Assembly: GCF_000733755.1 (NCBI RefSeq)
Contig: NZ_JPOF01000003.1
Span: 784,501 to 848,500, forward strand
Source: Lachnoclostridium phytofermentans
GTDB lineage: Bacteria; Bacillota; Clostridia; Lachnospirales; Lachnospiraceae
Length of the DNA: 64,000 bases
Direction: 5' to 3'
Positions within the stretch are counted from its first letter, which is position 1, and each line of letters opens with the position of its first letter. Position numbers and translations under genes: made by a program. The notes beneath the pieces were generated by a model that had not been told where the DNA came from, searched no databases, and worked only from the letters and a program-made list of their open reading frames with translations. Below are positions 51,260 to 60,848 of this stretch, piece after piece.

Positions 51260-53086
51260 ATGAATACGAAACGTGAAAATGTAAGAAATATCGCAATTAT
51301 TGCCCATGTCGATCATGGTAAGACTACGCTCGTAGACGAGCTTCTAAAACAGAGCGGTGTATTCCGTAGTAATCAAGTTGTAGAAGAGCGCGTTATGGAC
51401 TCTGGTGACATAGAAAAAGAACGTGGTATTACTATTCTAGCAAAGAATACGGCAGTTACTTATAAAGATGTAAAAATTAATATCATTGATACACCAGGTC
51501 ATGCAGATTTTGGTGGTGAAGTAGAACGTGTTCTTAAGATGGTAAATGGTGTTGTACTTGTTGTCGATGCCTTTGAGGGTGCTATGCCTCAGACTAAGTT
51601 TGTTCTTAAAAAAGCTTTGGAACTTAGTTTACCAGTAATTGTATGTATTAATAAGATTGACCGTCCAGAAGCTAGACCAACCGAAGTTATTGATGAAGTT
51701 TTAGAACTCTTCATCGACCTAGATGCGAACGAAGAGCAACTTGACTGTCCATTCGTCTTCGCTTCTGCGAAATCAGGAATCGCAATTCTTGAATTAGATG
51801 ACACTCCAAAGAACATGGAGCCACTCTTTGAGACAATCCTTGAATACATCCCTGCTCCAGAAGGAGACCCAGATGCTGGCACCCAGGTACTCATTAGTAC
51901 CATTGACTATAACGAATATGTAGGACGTATTGGTGTAGGTAAAGTGGATAATGGTGTACTTCGTGTCAATCAAGATGTTGTTATCGTAAATGAACATGAA
52001 CCAGATAAGTTCAAAAAAGTAAAAATTAATAAGCTTTATGAGTTCGAAGGTTTAAAAAAGGTAGAAGTTTCCGAAGCCACCGTCGGTGCTATTGTTGCTA
52101 TCTCTGGAATTGCAGACATCCACATTGGAGATACCATCTGTTCCACTGATAATGTACGACCAATCTCTTTCCAGAAGATCTCTGAGCCGACTATTGCAAT
52201 GCACTTTATTGTAAATGATAGCCCTCTTGCTGGACAGGAAGGTAAATTTGTAACCTCCAGACACTTAAGAGAACGTCTTTTCCGTGAATTAAATACTGAC
52301 GTCAGCCTTCGTGTCGAAGAGACCGATACGACCGAAAGTTATAAAGTATCCGGTCGTGGTGAACTTCATTTATCCGTTTTAATTGAGAATATGCGCCGTG
52401 AGGGCTTTGAGTTTGCAGTTAGTAAAGCAGAAGTATTATACCACTACGATGAAGCTGGTAAAAAACTTGAGCCAATGGAAAGAGCATATCTTGATGTTCC
52501 TGAAGAATTCTCTGGTACTGTAATTGAAAAATTAAGTCAGAGAAAAGGTGAACTTATTGGTATGTCAACTGCAAATGGAGGCTATACTCGTCTAGAGTTT
52601 TCCATCCCTGCCAGAGGCTTAATTGGATACCGTGGTGAGTTTATGACCGATACAAAGGGAAATGGTATCATTAACACCTCTTTTGATGGCTATGGCCCAT
52701 ATAAAGGTGACATCCAGTATCGTAAGCAGGGAAGCTTGATTGCTTTTGAATCTGGTGAGGCAATTACTTATGGTTTATACAATGCACAGGAACGTGGTTC
52801 CTTATTTATCGGACCTGGCGAGAAGGTATATTCCGGTATGGTAATTGGTCAAAATGGTAAGGCAGAAGATATCGAGATCAACGTATGTAAAAGAAAACAG
52901 CTTTCTAACACTCGTTCCTCCAGTGCAGATGAAGCGCTTCGTCTTACACCTCCTAGAGTATTAAGCTTAGAGCAGGCGTTAGAATTTATTGATACTGACG
53001 AATTATTAGAAGTTACTCCTAAGAGCTTAAGAATTAGAAAGAAGATTCTTGATCCTACGATGAGAAAGAGAGCGAATAGGGGTTAG
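51260..53086 (+). CDS. typA: translational GTPase TypA/BipA
   Basis: This ribosome-binding GTPase of the EF-G family is involved in ribosome assembly and stress or cold adaptation (608 aa, normal length). The G domain has NIAIIAHVDHGKTTLVDELL (P loop), ERGITILAKNTAV, IDTPGHADFGGEVERVL (G3), and INKIDRPEARP (G4). The BipA-specific C-terminal end STRSSSADEALRLTPPRV reads NTRSSSADEALRLTPPRVLSLEQALEFI. GAAGG lies 6 bases before the ATG. It has its own promoter and terminator. Confidence 0.98.
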   Translation: MNTKRENVRNIAIIAHVDHGKTTLVDELLKQSGVFRSNQVVEERVMDSGDIEKERGITILAKNTAVTYKDVKINIIDTPGHADFGGEVERVLKMVNGVVLVVDAFEGAMPQTKFVLKKALELSLPVIVCINKIDRPEARPTEVIDEVLELFIDLDANEEQLDCPFVFASAKSGIAILELDDTPKNMEPLFETILEYIPAPEGDPDAGTQVLISTIDYNEYVGRIGVGKVDNGVLRVNQDVVIVNEHEPDKFKKVKINKLYEFEGLKKVEVSEATVGAIVAISGIADIHIGDTICSTDNVRPISFQKISEPTIAMHFIVNDSPLAGQEGKFVTSRHLRERLFRELNTDVSLRVEETDTTESYKVSGRGELHLSVLIENMRREGFEFAVSKAEVLYHYDEAGKKLEPMERAYLDVPEEFSGTVIEKLSQRKGELIGMSTANGGYTRLEFSIPARGLIGYRGEFMTDTKGNGIINTSFDGYGPYKGDIQYRKQGSLIAFESGEAITYGLYNAQERGSLFIGPGEKVYSGMVIGQNGKAEDIEINVCKRKQLSNTRSSSADEALRLTPPRVLSLEQALEFIDTDELLEVTPKSLRIRKKILDPTMRKRANRG

Positions 53087-53193
53087 GTTTTAGATATAGA
53101 AATTAGATTTAAGGACTTCGGTTTATGAACTTCAAGTTTATTATTTAGATTCATTGATTATGTTTTCTTGATTGAAATAATATATTTATAAAA

Positions 53194-53235
53194 GCCCACT
53201 ATTCTTTATTTTAGAGGAATAGTGGGTTTCTTTCT
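53194..53235 (+). terminator. terminator of typA
   Basis: Arms AGCCCACTATTC and GAATAGTGGGT are followed by TTCTTTCTTG, about 108 bases after the stop. Confidence 0.8.
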
Positions 53236-53470
53236 TGTTTTCATCCTTATCACTATTTTTTGTAGTTTTAATGCTTATAGGCAGTAAATGTTTTTGGATA
53301 TAATAAACTCCCATTTTGTAGTTTCCCCATTCTAATGCTGTCCCATAAGTGTTGGTCACTATATCTTCTAACTGACAATAGCCTCTCTTCGTCAGGAATT
53401 GTAAAAGCTCTAGACATTCACAGGTGCTGTCCATTTAATTTTCACATCATCGAATTTTTGCTTTACGTTA

Positions 53471-53499
53471 TTGCCTTCATCTAACATTCCATATATAAT
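53471..53499 (+). promoter_or_regulatory. candidate promoter of the MerR-methyltransferase gene
   Basis: TTGCCT, a 17-base spacer and TATAAT. The spacer is ordinary in length and lacks a palindrome, unlike the rfb promoter at 54825. Confidence 0.55.
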
Positions 53500-53527
53500 A
53501 ACCTTATTAAGAAAGGACATCATAATT

Positions 53528-54706
53528 ATGAGCTTATCAAATTACTATTCCTCCGGAGAATTTGCACGCATGGCTAATGTATCAATTCGTACCATTCGTT
53601 TTTATGATAATCAAAATATTTTAAAACCTTCCTTTGTCAAGCCATCGGGTGCACGTTTTTATACAGATTCAGACTTTGCTCGCCTTCAACAAATTCTTTT
53701 ACTAAAGTATCTTGGGTTTTCATTAGATGAAATACGAGAAATGACTATTAATGATACCGATTATCACTTTATGCTAAGCGCTTTAAACCTACAGAAGAAG
53801 CTTGTACAGGACCGTATAGAGCAAATGCAGCTCGTGGAGAGTGCTATTGAGAATACAGTATCCGCCATTGATCAACATCATCAAGTTGATTGGTCACAGG
53901 TGCTAAACTTAATTCATTTAACAAGTATGGAAAAAAGTTTAAAAAGTCAGTACCAGAGTGCAAAAAATATTTCAACACGTATCAGATTACATAAAGAATA
54001 CTCTACCAACACTCAAGGCTGGTTTCCATGGATATATCAACAATGTCATATTACCGATGGTATGAATATTTTAGAACTTGGATGTGGCAACGGTGCATTA
54101 TGGACTGAAAATATACAATACTTGCCTAACAAGACCAATATAATTCTCTCTGATCTATCAGAGGGCATGCTACGTGATGTTCGAAGAAGTATCGGACCAG
54201 AGGATAATCGATTTTCTTTTCATGCGTTTGACTGCCATAGTATCCCTTATGAAGAGAATACCTTTGATCTGGTTATCGCAAATCATGTCCTGTTTTACTG
54301 TAAAGATATTCCTCTGGTATGTAAAGAAGTCTCTCGTGTCTTAAAACCAGATGGTATCTTTTTATGCAGTACATATGGTGAAAATCATATGAAAGAAATA
54401 AGCGAATTGGTGCAGGAATTTGATAATCGTGTAGTACTGTCCGCAGAAAAGTTATACGAGCACTTTGGTTTGGAAAACGGTCAGAAGCTTCTGAAAACTT
54501 ATTTCTCTAATATTCACTTAAAGAACTATGAAGACTCTATTCAACTTGACCGACCGGAACCATTAATTGAATATATCCTCTCCTGCCATGGTAATCAAAA
54601 TCAATGGATTTTAGACCGATACAAGGAATTTCGTTCCTTTGTAGAAAAGAAGACAAAAAGGGGATTTCATATTACCAAGGAAGCAGGTATTTTTGTATGT
54701 AATTAA
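53528..54706 (+). CDS. MerR-family regulator fused to a SAM-dependent methyltransferase
   Basis: The protein is 392 aa. Residues about 8-75 form a MerR winged helix (YYSSGEFARMANVSIRTIRFYDNQNILKPS, then ARFYTDSDFARLQQILLLKYLGFSLDEI). The usual dimerising helix follows (about 85-130). In place of a ligand pocket there is a class I methyltransferase from about residue 150, with SAM-binding motif I ILELGCGNGALW, an acidic end of strand 2 in NIILSDLSEGML, and NTFDLVIANHVLFYC. ATG 53528 has AAAGGA about 10 bases upstream. The methyl acceptor is unknown. It sits directly upstream of the rfb operon, whose promoter has the 19-bp spacer and palindrome expected of a MerR target. Confidence 0.88.
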   Translation: MSLSNYYSSGEFARMANVSIRTIRFYDNQNILKPSFVKPSGARFYTDSDFARLQQILLLKYLGFSLDEIREMTINDTDYHFMLSALNLQKKLVQDRIEQMQLVESAIENTVSAIDQHHQVDWSQVLNLIHLTSMEKSLKSQYQSAKNISTRIRLHKEYSTNTQGWFPWIYQQCHITDGMNILELGCGNGALWTENIQYLPNKTNIILSDLSEGMLRDVRRSIGPEDNRFSFHAFDCHSIPYEENTFDLVIANHVLFYCKDIPLVCKEVSRVLKPDGIFLCSTYGENHMKEISELVQEFDNRVVLSAEKLYEHFGLENGQKLLKTYFSNIHLKNYEDSIQLDRPEPLIEYILSCHGNQNQWILDRYKEFRSFVEKKTKRGFHITKEAGIFVCN

Positions 54707-54824
54707 TAATTATCTTATTGTAAACTTATAGCAATAAAAGTCTTATGCAAAAACTTTTATAAACTGTATTCGTTATCGATTTAAAACCAATTTGTAAATT
54801 ATTTATAAAAAATAAAAAAAGTAC

Positions 54825-54855
54825 TTGAAGGTGACCTTGCGTCACCTTTTATAAT
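54825..54855 (+). promoter_or_regulatory. MerR-type promoter/operator of the rfb operon
   Basis: TTGAAG (54825-54830), a 19-base spacer and TATAAT (54850-54855). AAGGTGAC (54828-54835) and GTCACCTT (54841-54848) form a perfect 8-bp inverted repeat centred between the hexamers. A 19-bp spacer with an internal palindrome is the known design of MerR-activated promoters. The palindrome could instead act as a weak terminator stem of the preceding gene. Confidence 0.75.
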
Positions 54856-54927
54856 ATAACTAGACACCAAGCTACTACTGAATAAGGACATTCATCGTTC
54901 TTAAATAAACGTATAGAGGAGTTATTT

Positions 54928-55824
54928 ATGAAAGGAATTATTTTAGCGGGCGGTTCTGGTACTCGCCTTTATCCACTGACCATGGTAACGTCAAAACAGT
55001 TACTTCCGATTTATGATAAGCCAATGATTTATTATCCAATATCAGTTCTAATGAATGCAAGCATTCGCGATATTTTAATTATCTCTACGTCTCAAGATAC
55101 TCCGCGTTTTCAGGAACTCCTAGGTGATGGACATCAATTTGGTGTAAATCTATCTTATGCTGTTCAACCTAGCCCTGATGGACTTGCACAAGCTTTCCTT
55201 ATTGGCGAAGAATTTGTAGGTAATGATACTGTTGCCATGGTTCTTGGCGACAATATTTTTGCTGGCCATGGGTTGAAAAAACGTTTAAAATCAGCCGTAG
55301 AAAATGCGGAAAAAGGAAAAGGTGCAACTGTTTTTGGTTATTATGTTGAAGACCCCGAACGTTTTGGTATCGTAGAATTTAATAAAGAAGGCAAAGCAAT
55401 TTCAATTGAAGAAAAACCAAAGATACCCAAAAGTAACTACTGTGTTACTGGGCTATACTTCTATGATAACAAAGTGATACAATATGCTAAGGATCTAAAA
55501 CCAAGTGCTCGAGGTGAACTTGAAATTACTGATCTAAACCGCATCTATTTAGAAAATAACAACTTAAACGTTGAATTACTTGGTCAAGGGTTTACATGGT
55601 TAGATACTGGAACACATGAAAGCTTAGTAGAAGCCACTAACTTTGTTAAAACAATGGAGTCCCATCAGCATCGAAAGATCGCTTGCCTCGAAGAAATTGC
55701 ATATCTTAATGGTTGGATTACAAAAGAGAAAGTATTAGAAGTCTATGAAGTGTTTAAGAAAAACCAATATGGCCAGTACTTAAAAGATGTACTAGATGGT
55801 AAATATCTAGATATTTTAAACTAA
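54928..55824 (+). CDS. rfbA: glucose-1-phosphate thymidylyltransferase
   Basis: This is the first enzyme of dTDP-L-rhamnose synthesis (298 aa). The nucleotidyl-transferase motif [16 protein letters not shown] is at the N-terminus. [35 protein letters not shown], and [18 protein letters not shown] are characteristic. GAGGAG lies 6 bases before the ATG. It is the first of four consecutive rfb genes, all on the plus strand with short gaps. Confidence 0.98.
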   Translation: MKGIILAGGSGTRLYPLTMVTSKQLLPIYDKPMIYYPISVLMNASIRDILIISTSQDTPRFQELLGDGHQFGVNLSYAVQPSPDGLAQAFLIGEEFVGNDTVAMVLGDNIFAGHGLKKRLKSAVENAEKGKGATVFGYYVEDPERFGIVEFNKEGKAISIEEKPKIPKSNYCVTGLYFYDNKVIQYAKDLKPSARGELEITDLNRIYLENNNLNVELLGQGFTWLDTGTHESLVEATNFVKTMESHQHRKIACLEEIAYLNGWITKEKVLEVYEVFKKNQYGQYLKDVLDGKYLDILN

Positions 55825-55857
55825 TTATCATTGATTAGATAAAAAAAGGAGAAAAAT

Positions 55858-56877
55858 ATGACTATTATTGTAACTGGCGGTGCCGGATTTATTGGAAGCA
55901 ACTTTATCTTCCACATGTTAAACAAATACCCAGACTATCGTATTGTATGCCTTGATTGCTTGACTTACGCAGGAAACTTATCTACTCTTTCTCCCGTAAT
56001 AGACAATCAAAATTTTCGTTTTGTTAAAATAAATATAACAGACCGTGAAGCTGTTTATCAATTATTCGAAGAGGAACACCCTGACATTATTGTCAACTTT
56101 GCTGCAGAAAGTCATGTTGACCGCTCGATTGAAAGTCCAGAAATCTTCCTCGATACGAATATCAAAGGAACTGCAATACTAATGGATGCTTGCAGAAAAT
56201 TCGGCATCCAAAGATATCATCAAGTATCTACGGATGAAGTATATGGCGATTTACCACTTGACCGACCTGACCTCTTCTTCACCGAAGAAACACCAATCCA
56301 AACTAGTAGCCCTTATAGTTCCTCCAAGGCAAGTGCTGATCTCCTCGTATTAGCTTATCACCGTACTTATGAACTACCCGTTACCATTAGCCGTTGTTCA
56401 AACAACTACGGACCATATCACTTTCCTGAGAAATTAATCCCTTTAATGATTGCTAATGCCTTGAACGATAAGCCCCTTCCTGTTTACGGAAATGGTGAAA
56501 ATGTGCGTGACTGGCTCTACGTGGAAGACCATTGTAAAGCAATTGATTTGATTATTCACAAAGGGCGTGTTGGCGAGGTATACAATATTGGTGGTCACAA
56601 TGAAATGAAGAATATTGACATTGTAAAAATCATTTGTAAAGAGCTAAACAAACCAGAAAGCTTGATAACTTATGTTACAGATCGCAAAGGTCACGATATG
56701 CGATATGCCATCGATCCTACCAAAATCCATAATGAACTAGGCTGGCTTCCAGAAACTAAATTTGCAGAAGGGATCAAAAAAACGATTCTGTGGTACTTAG
56801 AACATAAAGAATGGTGGGAAACTATCATCTCTGGTGAATATCAAAACTACTATGAAAAAATGTATAGTAACAGATAA
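55858..56877 (+). CDS. rfbB: dTDP-glucose 4,6-dehydratase
   Basis: This NAD-dependent extended-SDR enzyme converts dTDP-glucose to the 4-keto-6-deoxy form (339 aa). It has GGAGFIGSNF (NAD binding), the active-site region STDEVYGDL with Thr-Asp-Glu, and YSSSKASAD (YxxxK). RDWLYVEDHCKAI and GWLPETKFAEGI are typical of RfbB. AGGAG lies just before the ATG. Confidence 0.98.
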   Translation: MTIIVTGGAGFIGSNFIFHMLNKYPDYRIVCLDCLTYAGNLSTLSPVIDNQNFRFVKINITDREAVYQLFEEEHPDIIVNFAAESHVDRSIESPEIFLDTNIKGTAILMDACRKFGIQRYHQVSTDEVYGDLPLDRPDLFFTEETPIQTSSPYSSSKASADLLVLAYHRTYELPVTISRCSNNYGPYHFPEKLIPLMIANALNDKPLPVYGNGENVRDWLYVEDHCKAIDLIIHKGRVGEVYNIGGHNEMKNIDIVKIICKELNKPESLITYVTDRKGHDMRYAIDPTKIHNELGWLPETKFAEGIKKTILWYLEHKEWWETIISGEYQNYYEKMYSNR

Positions 56878-56944
56878 CCCTCAGATTAGGTAAATAACCT
56901 TTCTCTATCCCTTGATTGTTGCTAAAAACGGAGGACATATTAAA

Positions 56945-57832
56945 ATGAGAATACTTGTAACAGGTGTCAAAGGGCAACTCGGATACGATGTTGTCCTCGA
57001 ACTTACAAAAAGAAATCATGAAGCGATTGGTGTAGATATTGAAGAGATGGATATCACGGATAAAACATCTGTTGATAGAGTCATGAAAGAAGTAAAACCA
57101 GAAGCAGTCATACACTGTGCAGCATGGACTGCAGTAGATACAGCTGAAGATGATGATAAAAAAGAAATAGTCCATCAGGTGAATGCTATTGGAACTATAA
57201 ACATTACAAATGTATGCAAAGAACTTAACATTAAGATGATGTATATCTCTACCGATTATGTGTTCGATGGTCAGGGAACCGATGCTTGGTTGCCTGAATG
57301 CAACGACTATAAACCTCTTAATGTCTATGGAAAGACCAAACTGGAAGGCGAACTTGCTGTATCTACTACACTTTCTAAATATTTCATAGTTCGTATTGCA
57401 TGGGTTTTCGGTAAAAACGGAAAGAACTTTATTAAGACAATGCTGAATGTTGGAAAAAACCATAATAAACTTACCGTTGTGAATGATCAGATTGGTACAC
57501 CGACATATACTTATGATTTGGCAAGGCTTCTAGTTGATATGATTGAAACCGAAAAATATGGATACTATCATGCAACTAACGAAGGCGGTTATATCAGTTG
57601 GTATGATTTCACAAAAGAAATCTTCCGTCAGGCTGTAAAATTAGGTCATTTAGAATATTCTGAAGACCGATTAATCGTAACTCCAGTTACCACCGCTGAA
57701 TATGGTGCGTCAAAGGCTAAAAGGCCATTTAATAGTCGCCTAGATAAGAGTAAGTTAGTAGAAAACGGATTCGAACCACTCCCAACCTGGCAGGACGCCC
57801 TTAGTAGATATTTAAAAGAAATTGAATTCTAG
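56945..57832 (+). CDS. rfbD: dTDP-4-dehydrorhamnose reductase
   Basis: This enzyme makes the last reduction to dTDP-L-rhamnose (295 aa). MRILVTGVKGQLGYDV is the NAD(P)-binding start, YISTDYVFDG and VYGKTKLEGE (YxxxK) mark the active site, and ATNEGGYISWYDF is typical of the family. ATG 56945 is preferred because GGAGG lies about 10 bases upstream; an earlier in-frame start at 56912 lacks one. Order here is A-B-D-C. Confidence 0.97.
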   Translation: MRILVTGVKGQLGYDVVLELTKRNHEAIGVDIEEMDITDKTSVDRVMKEVKPEAVIHCAAWTAVDTAEDDDKKEIVHQVNAIGTINITNVCKELNIKMMYISTDYVFDGQGTDAWLPECNDYKPLNVYGKTKLEGELAVSTTLSKYFIVRIAWVFGKNGKNFIKTMLNVGKNHNKLTVVNDQIGTPTYTYDLARLLVDMIETEKYGYYHATNEGGYISWYDFTKEIFRQAVKLGHLEYSEDRLIVTPVTTAEYGASKAKRPFNSRLDKSKLVENGFEPLPTWQDALSRYLKEIEF

Positions 57833-57843
57833 GAGTGAAAATT

Positions 57844-58437
57844 ATGGGACAGATAAAAGTAGAAAAAAATGTTGGTGGAATTGAAGGACTTTGCATTATC
57901 GAACCTACCGTTCATGGTGATACGAGAGGATATTTTATGGAAACATATAATCTAAATGATATGGAAGAAGCAGGACTTACCATGAAATTTGTTCAGGATA
58001 ATCAGTCTTGCTCCACTAAGGGTGTACTGCGTGGCCTTCATTATCAAAAAGAGTTTCCACAGGGAAAATTAGTCCGAGTAATCAAGGGGATAGTATTCGA
58101 CGTTGCTGTGGACTTAAGAAGTAATTCTGAGACTTATGGAAAATGGTACGGAGTTGAACTTACCGAAGATAATAAAAAACAATTTTATATTCCAGAAGGA
58201 TTCGCACATGGATTTCTAGTATTATCCGACGTTGCTGAATTCTGCTACAAATGCACTGACTTCTATCATGCTGGAGATGAAGATGGTTTGGCATGGAATG
58301 ATCCTTCAATAGGGATTGAATGGCCACAAGTGGTTGGGGAGTATAAGGGGAAGGCTTCAGGGGAAGGATATAGACTTATTGATGGAACAAGGCTAAAGCT
58401 TAGCGAGAAGGATCAACACTGGGATAAAATAAGATAG
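57844..58437 (+). CDS. rfbC: dTDP-4-dehydrorhamnose 3,5-epimerase
   Basis: This cupin-fold epimerase is the third step of the pathway (197 aa). The catalytic His lies in VLRGLHYQKEFPQGKLVRV, and the Asp and Tyr regions GIVFDVAVDLR and EFCYKCTDFY are present. ATG 57844 has AGGAG 8 bases upstream and is 11 bases after the rfbD stop. The pathway is complete in this operon, but no rhamnosyltransferase or polymer export gene accompanies it in the window. Confidence 0.97.
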   Translation: MGQIKVEKNVGGIEGLCIIEPTVHGDTRGYFMETYNLNDMEEAGLTMKFVQDNQSCSTKGVLRGLHYQKEFPQGKLVRVIKGIVFDVAVDLRSNSETYGKWYGVELTEDNKKQFYIPEGFAHGFLVLSDVAEFCYKCTDFYHAGDEDGLAWNDPSIGIEWPQVVGEYKGKASGEGYRLIDGTRLKLSEKDQHWDKIR

Positions 58438-58530
58438 ATTAAAATTTAGAACTGTACATTATATTAGCAACAAGCTTACCTCCTAATGATGTTAAAAAAT
58501 TTAATTAAGAGAGCTAATAGGTTGATATGC

Positions 58531-58576
58531 TACCCCTATATAAGACAATGAAATATAAAAGTCCTATATGGGGGTA
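58531..58576 (+). terminator. candidate terminator of the rfb operon
   Basis: A 16-bp imperfect stem (TACCCC...GGGGTA with inner ATATA/TATAT) about 95 bases after rfbC is followed by TATTTCTATG. The T-run is poor. Confidence 0.5.
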
Positions 58577-58649
58577 TTTCTATGTCTAGAAAAAGAAAGT
58601 TGAACCAGTGGATAAAGTAATCATTGTTGAGAATATCCCCTCGTTCTTC

Positions 58650-59756
58650 TTATGCTGTCATTAGCTCAAAAACAATTTTACTACACTTTACAAGTTCCGA
58701 AACAAAAGTGTACTCTTGTGTAGAATGCACCTCATTCATACCGCATGCTATGACAATACCTGTGATTCCATGACGAACAAAATTATTATTATCACTCCCT
58801 CCAAAGGTCTTAACATAGTTTGTAGGAATATTTAGCTTATTACATGCTTTTTCATATTTTGTAACGACAGGATGCGTTTGATCAATTTCATACGCGATAC
58901 AACCAAAGGAGGTTGTAAAATCGCACTCTGCACCATGTTTTTTTGCAACATCCATAAAAACATCATGAATTTTATCAACTTCATGAACTGCCTTATCATG
59001 ATTTAAGCTTCTAGCTTCCCCCTCGATGGTACAGACTTCAGGTACAATATTTTTTGCCAATCCACCAGTTATCGTACCAATATTTACTGTTGTACTTTCA
59101 TCGATGCGCCCTTGTTTTATCTGTCCGATAGCATCTGCTACCGCAGCGATTGCATGTATTCCATTCTCTGGAGCAAATCCAGCATGCGCAGCTTTTCCAA
59201 TCATCTTGGCAGTAAAGGAAACTAGTGTTGGTGCACTTAACGCTGCAGTTCCAACCTCGCCAGTTAAATCAAGTACATAGGCTTCTTTTGAACGAATTAA
59301 GGAATAGTCAAAAATCTCACTACCTAGTATATAAACCTCCTCTGCAATCGCAAATAATACTTCAATACTTCTATGAGGAATTCCTTGTTCTTTTATCATT
59401 CTTAAAGCTTCTAGGATAGCAACAATTCCAGAAATATCATCAGCTCCAAGTACAGTTGTGCCATCACTAGTGATCTTACCATCTACTTGCACCACTGCTT
59501 TTTTATTCTTTGAAGGCTCTACGGTGTCCATATGAGCAGAAAAAAGAATTGGATCTCCTGGTAGCTCCCCTTGTAAATATCCATAGAGGTTACCGCAGTT
59601 TCCGTTATAATGTATCCCTGCCTTATCTTCTACTACATCGAATCCTAGTTCTACAAGATCTGCTTTTAACTGGTCTGCCATTTTCCGTTCACCAAATGAG
59701 GGTGAATCAATTTCTACTAACTTACAAAACTCCCTAACAATACGTTCTTCCTTCAT
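58650..59756 (-). CDS. M20-family peptidase, PepT-like
   Basis: This cytoplasmic zinc-dependent peptidase is of the tripeptidase/M20 type (368 aa). Metal and catalytic residues are seen in order: His-Asp in FSAHMDTVEP, bridging Asp in VLGADDISG, catalytic and metal Glu pair in AIAEEVYILGS, Asp in YVLDLTGEVG, and the final His in NEVHSTQEY. The dimerisation domain contains GKAAHAGFAPENGIHAI. It lies between the rfb operon and tcdA with gaps on both sides, so probably has its own promoter. The exact peptide preference is not readable. Confidence 0.9.
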   Translation of the reverse strand: MKEERIVREFCKLVEIDSPSFGERKMADQLKADLVELGFDVVEDKAGIHYNGNCGNLYGYLQGELPGDPILFSAHMDTVEPSKNKKAVVQVDGKITSDGTTVLGADDISGIVAILEALRMIKEQGIPHRSIEVLFAIAEEVYILGSEIFDYSLIRSKEAYVLDLTGEVGTAALSAPTLVSFTAKMIGKAAHAGFAPENGIHAIAAVADAIGQIKQGRIDESTTVNIGTITGGLAKNIVPEVCTIEGEARSLNHDKAVHEVDKIHDVFMDVAKKHGAECDFTTSFGCIAYEIDQTHPVVTKYEKACNKLNIPTNYVKTFGGSDNNNFVRHGITGIVIACGMNEVHSTQEYTFVSELVKCSKIVFELMTA

Positions 59757-59872
59757 CTTTAAGCCCCCACCTTTTGACTTAAAATATATTTGCTATTCAA
59801 GGCTTTCATAACTCTTTTTTTGTATCTATTTTACCTATACTACTTTAACATCTTTAAATTTTCTATTCCACA

Positions 59873-60637
59873 TTAAGCTTCTGTAATCCCAATAATATCT
59901 TTTACTACTTCACCTGCAATTATTAAACCTGCTACCGATGGTACAAAGGACGTACTTCCTGGAATAGCTCTTCTTTGTGTACATTTTCTTTCCGCACCTG
60001 GAGGACAGATACAACCAGTTTTACAACTAAGTGCCATATCTGAAAGTGGCTGTCTTACAGGTTCTTTGGAATATACCACTTTTAATTTCTTAATCCCTCT
60101 TGTTTTTAATTCCTTACGCATCACCTTTGCAAGCGGACATACTGATGTTTTGTATAGATCTGTAACTTCAAATCTGGTAGGGTCTAATTTATTACCCGCT
60201 CCCATACAACTGATAATTCTTGTATTTGCTTGATTTGCACGTAAAACTAATTCAATTTTTGCAGTAACCGTATCAACAGCATCTACAACATAAGAGTACT
60301 CGCTAAAATCAAAACTGTCAGCATTTTCAGGCATAAAAAAACACTGATGGGTGTTTACGATGGCATTGGGATTAATCTCAAGAATTCTCTCCTTCATCAC
60401 ATCTACCTTGTATTTACCAACTGTCTTTCGTGTGGCAATCAACTGCCTATTTATATTCGTTAGGCAAACCTTATCGTCATCGAATATATCAAAGGTTCCA
60501 ACTCCACTTCTAGCAAGAGCTTCTACTGTATAACTACCAACACCACCAATTCCAAACACCGCAACTCTGGATTTAGACAGCTTTTCCATTCCTTCTGTTC
60601 CTAATAATAATTCTGATCTTGAAAATTGATTTAACAT
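59873..60637 (-). CDS. tcdA: tRNA threonylcarbamoyladenosine dehydratase
   Basis: This E1-like ThiF-fold ATPase converts t6A37 to the cyclic ct6A form in tRNAs (254 aa). The ATP loop is VFGIGGVGSYTVEALARSGVG, with NINRQLIA and DAVDTVTAKIEL. The TcdA-specific late region CPPGAERKCTQRRAIPGSTSFVPSVAGL is present. The ATP-binding Arg-Gln pair occurs in INRQL. The upstream gap holds a 14-bp tandem repeat and a perfect palindrome. Confidence 0.93.
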   Translation of the reverse strand: MLNQFSRSELLLGTEGMEKLSKSRVAVFGIGGVGSYTVEALARSGVGTFDIFDDDKVCLTNINRQLIATRKTVGKYKVDVMKERILEINPNAIVNTHQCFFMPENADSFDFSEYSYVVDAVDTVTAKIELVLRANQANTRIISCMGAGNKLDPTRFEVTDLYKTSVCPLAKVMRKELKTRGIKKLKVVYSKEPVRQPLSDMALSCKTGCICPPGAERKCTQRRAIPGSTSFVPSVAGLIIAGEVVKDIIGITEA

Positions 60638-60681
60638 AAAACTCCTCTTTCTTATAATATCTTAGTGATAGAATTTTTTTT

Positions 60682-60709
60682 GTAAAATATTCACTAATTA
60701 ATATTTTAC
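60682..60709. promoter_or_regulatory. palindrome upstream of tcdA
   Basis: GTAAAATATT and AATATTTTAC are perfect 10-bp arms with an 8-base centre, about 45 bases before the tcdA start and abutting the tandem repeat. Confidence 0.55.
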
Positions 60710-60848
60710 TTATGAATGTCCTACTTATGAATGTCCTACTTATAATGTCCTACTTATAATGCCCTACTTATAATGTCCTACTTATAATGTCCTACTTATA
60801 ATGCCCTACTTATAATGCCCTACCTATAATGCCCTACCTATAATTTTC
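60707..60848. repeat. 14-bp tandem repeat, about ten units
   Basis: Two 15-base units (TACTTATGAATGTCC) are followed by seven complete 14-base units (TACTTATAATGTCC with T/C variants) and a decayed last unit. Each 14-base unit carries TATAAT on the plus strand. It lies wholly within the 520-base gap upstream of tcdA. Confidence 0.95.

Noticed and set aside
53186-53434. 82-codon reading frame on the minus strand after typA
   Set aside because: No Shine-Dalgarno is present, the frame ends inside the typA terminator, and no family is recognised. It may be a remnant, but support is too weak to call a gene.
54828-54848. AAGGTGAC/GTCACCTT as a simple terminator of the MerR gene
   Set aside because: Not fully excluded, but the exact placement between -35 and -10 with a 19-bp spacer fits a MerR operator better, and the following T-run is short.
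58581-58619. Short frame MSRKRKLNQWIK after the rfb operon
   Set aside because: Only 12 codons long. It resembles the start of some transposases by chance, and no terminal repeats or further transposase sequence are present.
60707-60848. Possible CRISPR array
   Set aside because: Units are contiguous 14-15 base tandem repeats without spacers, and there are no cas genes in the window.
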